This document shows, piece after piece, positions 38,175 to 45,789 of a DNA stretch of 64,000 nucleotides. The notes under the pieces were generated by a model, which made no database searches, was not told the DNA's origin, and saw only the letters and a list, made by a program, of their open reading frames with translations. Origin of the DNA: Alphaproteobacteria bacterium (GTDB lineage: Bacteria; Pseudomonadota; Alphaproteobacteria; Rhizobiales; JAKIUO01); assembly GCA_024280895.1 (NCBI GenBank), contig JAJRPI010000096.1, forward strand, positions 1 to 64,000, written 5' to 3'. The position numbers and the translations under genes were made by a program. Each line of letters starts with the position of its first letter. Within the stretch, counting starts at the first letter, position 1.

Positions 38175-39089
38175 CTATTCCTCATCATTATCGCCGCCCC
38201 GGTCCGGCAAAGCACAAGCGCCAAGAGCACCGGCCAGTGAGGTCTGCGCAGACCCTGGCGCCAGCGGTTGTTGCTGGCTTTCATGAGGTGACCAGCCAGA
38301 TAGATAGATGATTTCGAAGGTCGCATTTATACGCCCCTCGGACCCAAAATCACGCTCATAGATCTCAACAACCCGTTGCAGTAAGGAACGCGGCATCGGT
38401 TTTTTCAACCGATCCCAAAGCACATTCCCTGCCCCCATCATGCGTAGTTCATACATTAATTTAAGTGGGCTCTCATAGGTGACGGTGACAAGATCGCTAT
38501 CAACCACAGGCAGTGCAAAACCGGCCCGTTGCAAAAGAGCGCCATAATCTTTCACATCCGCCATCGGCGCCACACGTGGGCTGACCCCCGCCAGAATTTC
38601 TTCTTCGGCCAACATGAAAGCGGTGCGCAATTCAATCAAGGTCTGGCCACCTGGTATGGCCGCCATAAACAAGCCATCGGGTTTCAAGGCCCGTCTGATC
38701 TGAATGAGCGCGCCGGGCAAATCATTGACAAAATGCAATGACAAGATCGAGGTCACAAGGTTGAGGGAGGCCTCGCCAAAAGGTAGTTTTTCTTCATCGC
38801 AAATGAGGCGCTCAACGCCCGTTAGGCCGCACATTAGATCAAAGCTGTGATCTCCGGCCAGCACGTGCTCCACGTCAGTTCGTGCCAGAAGCCTCAAAGC
38901 CATCGCGCCATTGCCAGCACCAAGATCAAGCGCCAGGGGAAAGTCGCGCAGCACCAGATCGAGGCGCTCATCCAGCTCAATGGCGGCGCGTTGCAGTAAA
39001 AAGTCATAATCGGACAGAGTTGCGCTTATGCGCTCACGGCGCTGGCGCAGCAACTCACGATCAAACAATTTTTGAGGGCCATCAGGCAT
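38175..39089 (-). CDS. SAM-dependent methyltransferase (BioC / NDUFAF5-like)
   Basis: 304 residues. It starts with the family segment LFDRELLRQRRERISATLSD. The SAM-binding region is ALDLGAGNGAMALRLL near 53-68, with VTSILSLHFVNDLPGAL near 108-124. The mitochondrial homologue NDUFAF5 hydroxylates a complex I subunit, and BioC makes malonyl-ACP methyl ester; which applies here is open. The neighbouring comF-grxC-nitrilase-DUF1178 set is typical of Hyphomicrobiales. Divergent from comF with 54 bp between starts. Confidence 0.88.
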   Translation of the reverse strand: MPDGPQKLFDRELLRQRRERISATLSDYDFLLQRAAIELDERLDLVLRDFPLALDLGAGNGAMALRLLARTDVEHVLAGDHSFDLMCGLTGVERLICDEEKLPFGEASLNLVTSILSLHFVNDLPGALIQIRRALKPDGLFMAAIPGGQTLIELRTAFMLAEEEILAGVSPRVAPMADVKDYGALLQRAGFALPVVDSDLVTVTYESPLKLMYELRMMGAGNVLWDRLKKPMPRSLLQRVVEIYERDFGSEGRINATFEIIYLSGWSPHESQQQPLAPGSAQTSLAGALGACALPDRGGDNDEE

Positions 39090-39143
39090 AAAGAGTTTCT
39101 TTCAAATAATGCGTTAAACTGCAAAGTGATCTATCATTAGTGT

Positions 39144-39974
39144 ATGTGTCCAACCAAACAAAAACAAAGTCTCGAAGCGCAAATCATTGCCCGTATGCAC
39201 ATCAGTGGCCAACGAGGAGTGCTGTCGCACCTGCTTGATTTTGTTCTGCCACCTGTTTGCATCCATTGCCACAAACCGATTGAAGCACATGGTCATTTAT
39301 GCGCGCCGTGCTGGCAAAAAGTCCATTTCATCACCCATCCTTTATGTGATGCTTTGGGCCTGCCCCTGCCCTATGATAGCGAACCAATTATCGCTGGGCC
39401 TTCTAGAAATCGCCAAAAACAGCTCAGCGCGCAGGCCCTGGCTCACCCTCCCGACTATGATCGCGCCCGCGCCGTGGCTCTGTTCAATGATGTTTTGCGC
39501 GCGCTCATTCACGGGCTCAAATATAGTGACAAGCGCGAGGGTCTTGGATTATTTGGACGCTGGCTTGTGGTGGCGGGACGCGAATTGCTGGAAGACACCG
39601 ATCTCATTGTACCAGTACCATTATATCGAGGCCGCTTGTGGCAACGCCGGTTCAATCAATCAGCCTTGTTAAGCCATGAACTCCACCGACTGACCGGCAT
39701 ACCTGTGGATGTGCTGGCGCTCAAACGCCACCGCGCCACCAGATCGCAAGTCGGCCTCTCAGAACGCGCTCGCCACGCCAATGTCACCGGTGCTTTTACG
39801 CTTTCACAAAACAAACACTCCCGGATCAATGGCAAAAACATCTTGCTGATCGATGATGTCCTGACCACTGGCTCAACGGTAGACGCTTGCACGCGCACCC
39901 TTAAAAAAGCTGGCGCTGCACGGGTCGACGTACTGGTACTAGCGCGGGCTGGCAATCTTGCTGGTGAGCTTTAA
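39144..39974 (+). CDS. ComF family protein (phosphoribosyltransferase-like)
   Basis: 276 residues. An N-terminal zinc finger (CIHCHKPI near 39-42, then CAPCW near 53-56) and a PRPP-binding-like motif ILLIDDVLTTGST near 234-246 are the hallmarks of ComF. In competent bacteria ComF aids DNA uptake; in this order the gene is universal and its role unclear. ATG 39144 chosen. The element at 40025 follows its stop. Confidence 0.9.
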   Translation: MCPTKQKQSLEAQIIARMHISGQRGVLSHLLDFVLPPVCIHCHKPIEAHGHLCAPCWQKVHFITHPLCDALGLPLPYDSEPIIAGPSRNRQKQLSAQALAHPPDYDRARAVALFNDVLRALIHGLKYSDKREGLGLFGRWLVVAGRELLEDTDLIVPVPLYRGRLWQRRFNQSALLSHELHRLTGIPVDVLALKRHRATRSQVGLSERARHANVTGAFTLSQNKHSRINGKNILLIDDVLTTGSTVDACTRTLKKAGAARVDVLVLARAGNLAGEL

Positions 39975-40325
39975 GAAGCCATTCTCGTGCAGCGTTGAAG
40001 CGGCACGCAAGACCTGCTACAAGCATAATACCAGACTACAAAACTAGTGACCCTTGCCACCGGATCGCTTTTGATTTGCAGGGCTGGAGCGCGACGCGAC
40101 ATGGTACGTGTACCCTTAGCGGAGCGATCTGGTGCTGCAAAGCAAAAGCGACCGGCCCGCAGGGTGGTTCATAGCGGCCCATCGGGTGCGTTGCGGCGCT
40201 TGCAAGATACCAGTATCGAACTACGCACCGCGCCTGCCCGATGGGCCGCTATAAACCATGTCAAGAGTCATTAGTTCTGTGGCCTGGTATAATATCAGCT
40301 CATCACCAATATTATGGGATCCCTA
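39975..40325. other. Intergenic region comF-grxC holding a structured element
   Basis: 351 bp with no frame that looks coding. Nearly all of it is occupied by the 269-bp inverted-repeat element described separately. The grxC promoter or ribosome site lies in the last 30 bases. Confidence 0.7.
40025..40293. repeat. 269-bp nested inverted-repeat element (MITE-like or structured RNA)
   Basis: Outer arms of 34 bp (40025-40058 and 40260-40293) match at 27 positions when inverted. Inside lie two further inverted pairs. The first is 40060-40081 with 40135-40155, differing by one insertion and one mismatch. The second is 40166-40186 with 40237-40257, 21 bp with a single mismatch. Each arm ends in a small hairpin: GGTACGTGTACC and GATACCAGTATC. 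The whole would fold as an outer stem with two long branches. No coding content. Confidence 0.8.
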
Positions 40326-40580
40326 ATGCCGAAGATCATCGTTTATACAACACCGTTATGCCCTTACTGCATCGCCGCCAAAAGAATGTTGAAGAAAAAA
40401 GGCGCCGCCTTTACAGAAATAAATGCTTCAGATGCCAGTACGCGGCAAGCCATGATCAAAAAAGCCAATGGCCAGCGCACGGTCCCTCAAATATTCATTG
40501 GTGATCGCCATATCGGTGGATTTGATGATCTGTCCGAACTCGACGCTCTTGATGAGCTAGAACCCCTGCTTGCGCAATAG
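40326..40580 (+). CDS. grxC: Glutaredoxin 3
   Basis: 84 residues: MPKIIVYTTPLCPYCIAAKR carries the redox pair C-P-Y-C (12-15), followed by TVPQIFIGDRHIGGFDDL, the glutathione-binding cis-Pro and GG region. Reduces protein disulfides and glutathione mixed disulfides in the cytoplasm. ATG 40326 gives the family start; an in-frame ATG lies four codons upstream at 40314. Confidence 0.95.
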   Translation: MPKIIVYTTPLCPYCIAAKRMLKKKGAAFTEINASDASTRQAMIKKANGQRTVPQIFIGDRHIGGFDDLSELDALDELEPLLAQ

Positions 40581-40618
40581 TGCTTTTTCAATTATATTCA
40601 ATATCATAGATATTTATC

Positions 40619-40628
40619 ATTCGAATAT
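40619..40628. promoter_or_regulatory. ATTCGAATAT site upstream of an unknown gene
   Basis: An ATTCGAAT palindrome about 110 bp before the unknown gene at 40740. Same core as the site upstream of tusA. Confidence 0.35.
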
Positions 40629-40739
40629 CTTCATGCAAATACAGTATAAGCTTGATTGTTTGTATAGTATTTCGCTAATATGAGTGCGTGGGACCCTGTC
40701 TGAACAGATGGTAAATCAATAATCAAAAGGTAAAAACTA

Positions 40740-41156
40740 ATGGTTTTAAAAACACTGTCAAAACTCCTGACACCGGGTGCCGATGAAGCAAAAGAAGTTG
40801 CGGAGCGCGCCCTGACCGTGACAGGCCTCAACGAATATAAAGATACCAAAGAGCTGATCCAGAATCTCAAAAACGAGATGAAAGATGCCGCCACCGATTT
40901 CCAAACACGCCAGATGGAACACATGATTCACCGCTATGGCGAACGCCAGGATGCCCTGCGCAGTGCCGCCGTCATTCTTGTCGGCAAAATCGGCAGCAGC
41001 GACAATAGTGCCATCTTCGCGGAATATGGTATCACCGAACAAGATATTGCGCGCGTCAGCTCCGGCATGACCAATCCAAATCTCAGCGCCCCTCATGATG
41101 TTGCCCGCTTCTTGATTGAAGAAGCCGAAAGCGATTTCATGTCTGGCAGAGCCTAG
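40740..41156 (+). CDS. Conserved-looking helical protein of unknown function
   Basis: 138 residues, soluble, predicted mostly helical from its heptad-like Leu/Ala/Glu pattern. It starts MVLKTLSKLLTPGADEAKEVAE. There are no cysteines and no membrane segment. AAGG lies about 10 nt before the ATG. It sits between grxC and the nitrilase-type gene, which are usually adjacent in the order, so it may be an insertion into this neighbourhood. I do not recognise it. Confidence 0.7.
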   Translation: MVLKTLSKLLTPGADEAKEVAERALTVTGLNEYKDTKELIQNLKNEMKDAATDFQTRQMEHMIHRYGERQDALRSAAVILVGKIGSSDNSAIFAEYGITEQDIARVSSGMTNPNLSAPHDVARFLIEEAESDFMSGRA

Positions 41157-41184
41157 GGCCGCTGCGACCTGATCGACTTACGAA

Positions 41185-42078
41185 ATGATCGACACCCAGC
41201 AACAGTCTTTTCGCGCTGGCCTGATACAAATGTGTTCGGGCCGCCAGGTCTTGGATAATCTCATAGAGGCAGACCGGCTGATCCGTGAAGCAGCCGCTTG
41301 CGGGGCCTCCTATATCCAGACACCCGAAAATACCGCTCTGCTGGAACTGGACCCGCAGGTTACCCGCCGCGAAGCCCAGTATTTTGACGACAGTTCAATC
41401 CTCGTAAGGTTTCAAAATCTGGCCCGCGAACTGCAAATCTGTTTGCATATCGGTTCACTGGCAATTCGCCTTGACCAAGAAGACCGGCTGGTCAACCGCT
41501 CTTGCCTGATCTCCCCAAGCGGCAATATCCTCGCCCATTACGACAAGATCCATATGTTTGATGTGGATCTTGCGGGAGGCGAAAGCTACCGCGAATCAAA
41601 ACATTATATCGCCGGCCAAAAAAGCGTTGTAGCGGACCTTGCCGTTGGTCTGACGCCCGCCCCTAAACTTGGATTTTCCATCTGTTATGATCTGCGCTTT
41701 CCCGCCCTTTATCGCAGCCTGGCCAAAGCTGGTGCGCAATTGATTGGCGTGCCAGCCGCCTTTACGGAACAGACAGGCAAAGCGCATTGGCATATTTTGC
41801 TGCGCGCCAGAGCCATTGAAACAGGTTGCTTCATTTTAGCTGCGGCGCAAGGCGGGTCCCATGAAAATGGCCGCTCCACCTATGGTCACAGTCTCATTGT
41901 TTCACCGTGGGGGGAAGTGATTGCACAGGCTGATGGCACCAAAACACAAGTCATTATAGCCGATATCGATCTCTCAAAGATTGCCAAAGCCCGCGCTGCA
42001 ATCCCCGCGCTCACTCATGACCGGCCCTTTACAATAGACCCCCCCTCCCCCGGTTCAGATCGAAAGGGAATAAAATGA
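41185..42078 (+). CDS. Carbon-nitrogen hydrolase (Nit-type amidase)
   Basis: 297 residues of the nitrilase superfamily with the catalytic triad visible: Glu in IQTPENTALLE (near 46), Lys in AHYDKIHMFDVDL (near 116) and Cys in LGFSICYDLRFP (near 166). It most resembles Nit1/omega-amidase-like members, which hydrolyse deaminated glutathione or 2-oxo-acid amides. That role fits the glutaredoxin neighbour but is inference. Overlaps the DUF1178 start by 4 nt. Confidence 0.9.
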   Translation: MIDTQQQSFRAGLIQMCSGRQVLDNLIEADRLIREAAACGASYIQTPENTALLELDPQVTRREAQYFDDSSILVRFQNLARELQICLHIGSLAIRLDQEDRLVNRSCLISPSGNILAHYDKIHMFDVDLAGGESYRESKHYIAGQKSVVADLAVGLTPAPKLGFSICYDLRFPALYRSLAKAGAQLIGVPAAFTEQTGKAHWHILLRARAIETGCFILAAAQGGSHENGRSTYGHSLIVSPWGEVIAQADGTKTQVIIADIDLSKIAKARAAIPALTHDRPFTIDPPSPGSDRKGIK

Positions 42079-42530
42079 TCCGTTACGCCCTTTTATGCGA
42101 TCTCGATCACGCCTTTGAGAGCTGGTTTGATCATTCATCGGCTTTTGATAAGTTACAAACTTCCAAACTCATCGAATGTCCCCACTGCGGCTCGCAAAAA
42201 ATCCGCAAAGACCTTATGAGCCCGCAAATCGGTGGCCTTCGTGCCAACAAACGCACAACAAGCAATCCCTCCATCGCCAAAAGCAAAGATACCGAGCTGC
42301 AAAACCTCCAGCAAGAAGCCGTCGAACTGGCTCGTAAAATCCGCGGTCACGTCGAAAAAAATGCCGATAAAGTTGGCGATAAATTCGCTTCTGAAGCCCG
42401 CAAAATTCACTTCGAAGAAGTCGAACCTCACAATATCTATGGCGAGGCCACCTCAGACGAAGTCAATGAGTTAGCAGAAGATGGCATCGAAATAGCCCCC
42501 CTCCCCACTTTGCCAGAAGACAAGAATTAA
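42075..42530 (+). CDS. DUF1178 family protein
   Basis: 151 residues. The conserved start MIRYALLCDLDHAFESWF is followed by a single CPHCGS zinc-knuckle-like motif (36-39), then a Lys/Glu-rich helical part and an acidic tail. Function unknown; linkage to the nitrilase-type gene is usual. Confidence 0.92.
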   Translation: MIRYALLCDLDHAFESWFDHSSAFDKLQTSKLIECPHCGSQKIRKDLMSPQIGGLRANKRTTSNPSIAKSKDTELQNLQQEAVELARKIRGHVEKNADKVGDKFASEARKIHFEEVEPHNIYGEATSDEVNELAEDGIEIAPLPTLPEDKN

Positions 42531-42626
42531 AAAATTCTTGTTTACCAAAGTTAAGTAATTGTTAAAGATAGATGTACTGCTATGGGTTTAGTTAAATATT
42601 GCAACAATTGATTGGGGCGATCAGAT

Positions 42627-44282
42627 ATGTCTTTCCTTTTACACCCGTTAAAACGCCAATATATTGTCTGGACGCTCTCTGTTTTACTAACGATCTTATT
42701 GTTTGGACTAGCTTTTATTTATCCAGACTGGAAATATGTATTAGGAATTCCAGCGCTTATGACCCTCGCGCTTAGCCTGCTCGGCCTGCAAGACTATACG
42801 CAAACCGGTCGCAGTATTTTACGCAATTATCCCATCGCCGCTCATCTGCGCTTTCTACTTGAAGATATAAGGCCCGAAATCAGGCAATATTTTATCGAAG
42901 GCGACAAAGAAGGAACCCCCTTTAGCCGCGACAAGAGATCCATTGTCTATCAACGCGCCAAAAACCAGCTCGATAAAAGACCCTTTGGCACCCAATATGA
43001 TGTCTATAAAGAAGGCTATGAGTGGCTCAATCATTCCATGGCACCAAAACCAGTGGCCAGCAAACCTTTTTGCGTTACCATTGGCGGGCCTTACTGCAAA
43101 CAGCCCTACAGCGCTTCCATTCTCAATATTTCCGCCATGAGCTTTGGATCATTAAGCGCCAATGCCATCATGGCCCTCAATGAGGGTGCCAAGCTTGGCT
43201 GCTTTGCCCATGATACCGGCGAAGGCGGCGTTAGCAAATATCACGAAAAATTTGGCGGCGATCTGATCTGGGAGATCGGTTCAGGCTATTTTGGCTGCAA
43301 TGATGGCAATGGCAAATTCTCGCGTGAGCGTTTCATAAAAACTGCCGCGCTCGATCAGGTTAAAATGATCGAAATCAAACTGTCGCAAGGGGCTAAACCC
43401 GGTCATGGCGGCGTTCTGCCAAAAGCCAAAATAACAGCAGAAATCGCGCAAGCCAGAGGTATCCCGCGCGACCGGGACTGCGTTTCACCAGCCTACCACT
43501 CGGCTTTTTCAACGCCTCTTGAACTCATAAATTTCATTGCCGAATTGCGGACCCTTAGCAAAGGCAAACCAATCGGCTTTAAATTATGTATTGGCCACCC
43601 CTGGGAATTTGCGGCCATTTGCAAAGCAATGATTGAAACTGGCGTCACCCCCGATTTTATCGTCATCGATGGCGCCGAAGGGGGCACCGGAGCGGCACCG
43701 CTGGAATTTACCGACCATATGGGCATGCCCATGCGCGAGGGGCTATCCTATGTCCATAATATGCTGATCGGCCTTGATCTGCGCGATCATATCAAGCTTG
43801 GCACGAGCGGAAAAATCGCTTCTGGTTTCGATATGGCGCGAGCCATGGCGCTTGGCGCAGACTGGTGTAATTCAGCGCGCGCCTTCATGTTTGCGCTTGG
43901 CTGCATTCAATCACAACATTGCCATACGGATGAATGTCCCGTTGGCGTTGCTACGCAAAATGCCAGCCGTGCACGCGCCATCGTCGTGGAACGCAAATCC
44001 AAACGGGTTGCCAATTACCAAAAAGCCACCGTTAAAGCACTGGCCGAACTGGTGGCCTCTGCCGGGCTTGACCATCCCACGCAATTTACCCGCGATCATT
44101 TTGCAGTGCGCACAGCACGCGACAAAGTGGAATCTCTCGCCGATCTTTTCCCCCGCATCCTGCCAGGCGCAATATTGGCAGGACAGGCTTTACCGTTTTT
44201 CATGAAAGCCTATGATATGGCGGACGCCAATAGTTTTTTGCCCCGTGAAAATGCAAAAATCGAAATCGTTGAGACAGCATAA
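42627..44282 (+). CDS. FMN-binding glutamate synthase family protein
   Basis: About 551 residues. Two N-terminal membrane helices (about 10-32 and 36-56) precede a domain related to the FMN/3Fe-4S synthase domain of GltB. That domain includes LNISAMSFGSLSANAI, GHGGVLPKAK, VIDGAEGGTGAAPLEF and the iron-sulfur cluster motif GCIQSQHCHTDECPVG with its three cysteines. No amidotransferase domain is present, so it is not full glutamate synthase; the substrate is unknown. ATG 42627 chosen over TTG 42612. Confidence 0.9.
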   Translation: MSFLLHPLKRQYIVWTLSVLLTILLFGLAFIYPDWKYVLGIPALMTLALSLLGLQDYTQTGRSILRNYPIAAHLRFLLEDIRPEIRQYFIEGDKEGTPFSRDKRSIVYQRAKNQLDKRPFGTQYDVYKEGYEWLNHSMAPKPVASKPFCVTIGGPYCKQPYSASILNISAMSFGSLSANAIMALNEGAKLGCFAHDTGEGGVSKYHEKFGGDLIWEIGSGYFGCNDGNGKFSRERFIKTAALDQVKMIEIKLSQGAKPGHGGVLPKAKITAEIAQARGIPRDRDCVSPAYHSAFSTPLELINFIAELRTLSKGKPIGFKLCIGHPWEFAAICKAMIETGVTPDFIVIDGAEGGTGAAPLEFTDHMGMPMREGLSYVHNMLIGLDLRDHIKLGTSGKIASGFDMARAMALGADWCNSARAFMFALGCIQSQHCHTDECPVGVATQNASRARAIVVERKSKRVANYQKATVKALAELVASAGLDHPTQFTRDHFAVRTARDKVESLADLFPRILPGAILAGQALPFFMKAYDMADANSFLPRENAKIEIVETA

Positions 44283-44378
44283 GAAAAAGCCCACTCAATG
44301 CCCAGCATGCGGTGATGTTCGCACAAAACTGCTATACAAATCTGCGCCAACGCCATCTCGCAAAAAGCACCCGACCAA

Positions 44379-44795
44379 ATGACCACCCTGCTCTCTCTAT
44401 TTTTTGGTGCCTTTCTGGCCGCAACCATCCTGCCTTTTTCATCCGAAATAATGCTGGTAGCAGCTTTAAAAGCTGGTGAGGTCTCGACGTCAGCTTTGGT
44501 CTTTATCGCCACCCTTGGCAATGTACTGGGTGCGTTGGTCAATTGGTTTTTAGGGGGATATCTACTTCACTGGCGCGACAAAAAATACTTTCCATTCAGT
44601 CAGAATCAATTGGACAAAGCCTCCAACCGTTTCGAAAAATATGGCCAATGGTCTTTGCTGCTGGCTTGGGTTCCAATCATCGGCGATCCCCTGACTTTTG
44701 TGGCTGGCATCCTATCGGTGCGCCTCGCTCCGTTTTTGTTGCTGGTCACCATCGGCAAAGCGGCCCGTTACATTTTCATTGGCTGGGCCGTTTAA
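44379..44795 (+). CDS. YqaA family (DedA-related) membrane protein
   Basis: 138 residues, four or so hydrophobic segments, with the small DedA/SNARE-associated core FLAATILPFSSEIMLVAAL and LLAWVPIIGDPLTFVAGIL. Probably an inner-membrane lipid or ion transport protein. The stop codon is formed by the first bases of repeat copy B. Confidence 0.87.
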   Translation: MTTLLSLFFGAFLAATILPFSSEIMLVAALKAGEVSTSALVFIATLGNVLGALVNWFLGGYLLHWRDKKYFPFSQNQLDKASNRFEKYGQWSLLLAWVPIIGDPLTFVAGILSVRLAPFLLLVTIGKAARYIFIGWAV

Positions 44796-44928
44796 TGACC
44801 TCGCCGGTCGGGCATCCTGCGCGGACGGCGTTGGGGACTTGCCCCCAAACCCCAATATTTTAAAATTGGATTCCAAGGGATTATCCCTTGGTGCCAGCTG
44901 CAAAGCTGCCTGCCCGGCGAGGTCATTA
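44794..44928. repeat. Dispersed palindromic repeat, copy B
   Basis: Perfect 14-bp outer arms AATGACCTCGCCGG (44794-44807) and CCGGCGAGGTCATT (44914-44927). Inside is the family signature GCGCGGACGGCGTTGGGGACT and an inverted pair CCAAGGGATTATCCCTTGG. It fills the whole gap between yqaA and the convergent yggS and supplies bases to both stop codons. Confidence 0.85.
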
Positions 44929-45582
44929 TTTTCGCGCTCCAAAAATAGCCGACCCGACCCGTATATATGTGGCACCCAGGGCAATCGCAGTGTCAAAATC
45001 CGCGCTCATACCCATGGATGTCTTTTTAAGCCCAAGCTCATCAGCCATTTTTTTCAGCAACGCGAAATGCAGCGCCGCTTCCTCATCAACCGGCGGAATA
45101 CACATAAGTCCTGCAATCAGCAATCCCAGTTCATCGCAGCAAAAGTTGACAAATTCCTTTGTCTCCAAAGGGTCAATGCCAGCCTTTTGAGGCTCCTGCC
45201 CTGTATTGACCTGGATCAGCAATTCCATTTGCTTGCCTTGCTTGTCGATCTCTTTTTTGAGCGCCCGTGCTATTTTTTCGCGGTCCACCGTATGAATAAC
45301 ATCAAACAAAGCCACCGCATCCCCCGCCTTGTTGGATTGCAACGGACCGATCAGATGCAATTCAATATCGCTATATTGCTCACGCAATTCTGGCCATTTC
45401 CCTTGCGCTTCTTGCACACGGTTTTCACCAAACAAACGATGACCAGTCTCAAGTACAGGCATAATTGTATCGCGATCAAATCGCTTGCTCACCGCAATCA
45501 ATTCTACATCTTGCATGGCGCGACCAGCTTCCTTGCAAGCTAAATCCATTTGTTCTTTTACATTTTCAAGTCCGTGGCTCAT
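44926..45582 (-). CDS. YggS family PLP homeostasis protein
   Basis: 218 residues. The PLP lysine is in ELIAVSKRFDRDT (near 34), and the TIM-barrel segments FGENRVQEAQ, HLIGPLQSNKA and SMGMSADFDTAIALG are family hallmarks. It binds pyridoxal phosphate without a known reaction and keeps vitamin B6 and amino-acid pools balanced. The stop lies inside repeat copy B. Confidence 0.93.
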   Translation of the reverse strand: MSHGLENVKEQMDLACKEAGRAMQDVELIAVSKRFDRDTIMPVLETGHRLFGENRVQEAQGKWPELREQYSDIELHLIGPLQSNKAGDAVALFDVIHTVDREKIARALKKEIDKQGKQMELLIQVNTGQEPQKAGIDPLETKEFVNFCCDELGLLIAGLMCIPPVDEEAALHFALLKKMADELGLKKTSMGMSADFDTAIALGATYIRVGSAIFGARK

Positions 45583-45599
45583 CTGATACCCCTTGATGT

Positions 45600-45694
45600 G
45601 CTCGCGGACAGCGCTGGGGACTAGTCCCCGGACCCCCTCACATTAATATGGGGATGAAAGGGGCTAGCCCTTTTCCGCTCGCCGCGCAGGCGAT
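45600..45694. repeat. Dispersed palindromic repeat, copy C
   Basis: GCTCGCGGACAGCGCTGGGGACT at the left (in two blocks), GGGGATGAAAGGGGCTAGCCC in the middle and CCGCTCGCCGCGCAGGCGATT at the right. Lies between the divergent yggS and leuS starts, so it may sit within or beside promoters. Confidence 0.8.
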
Positions 45695-45789
45695 TTTATC
45701 TTTGGTATTTTTGACGCGCTCTCTCTTGACCCGCAAGGCTTTTTTGTCCTTGATGGCCCACAGATAAAAAACAACAGGAAACGAACAAC

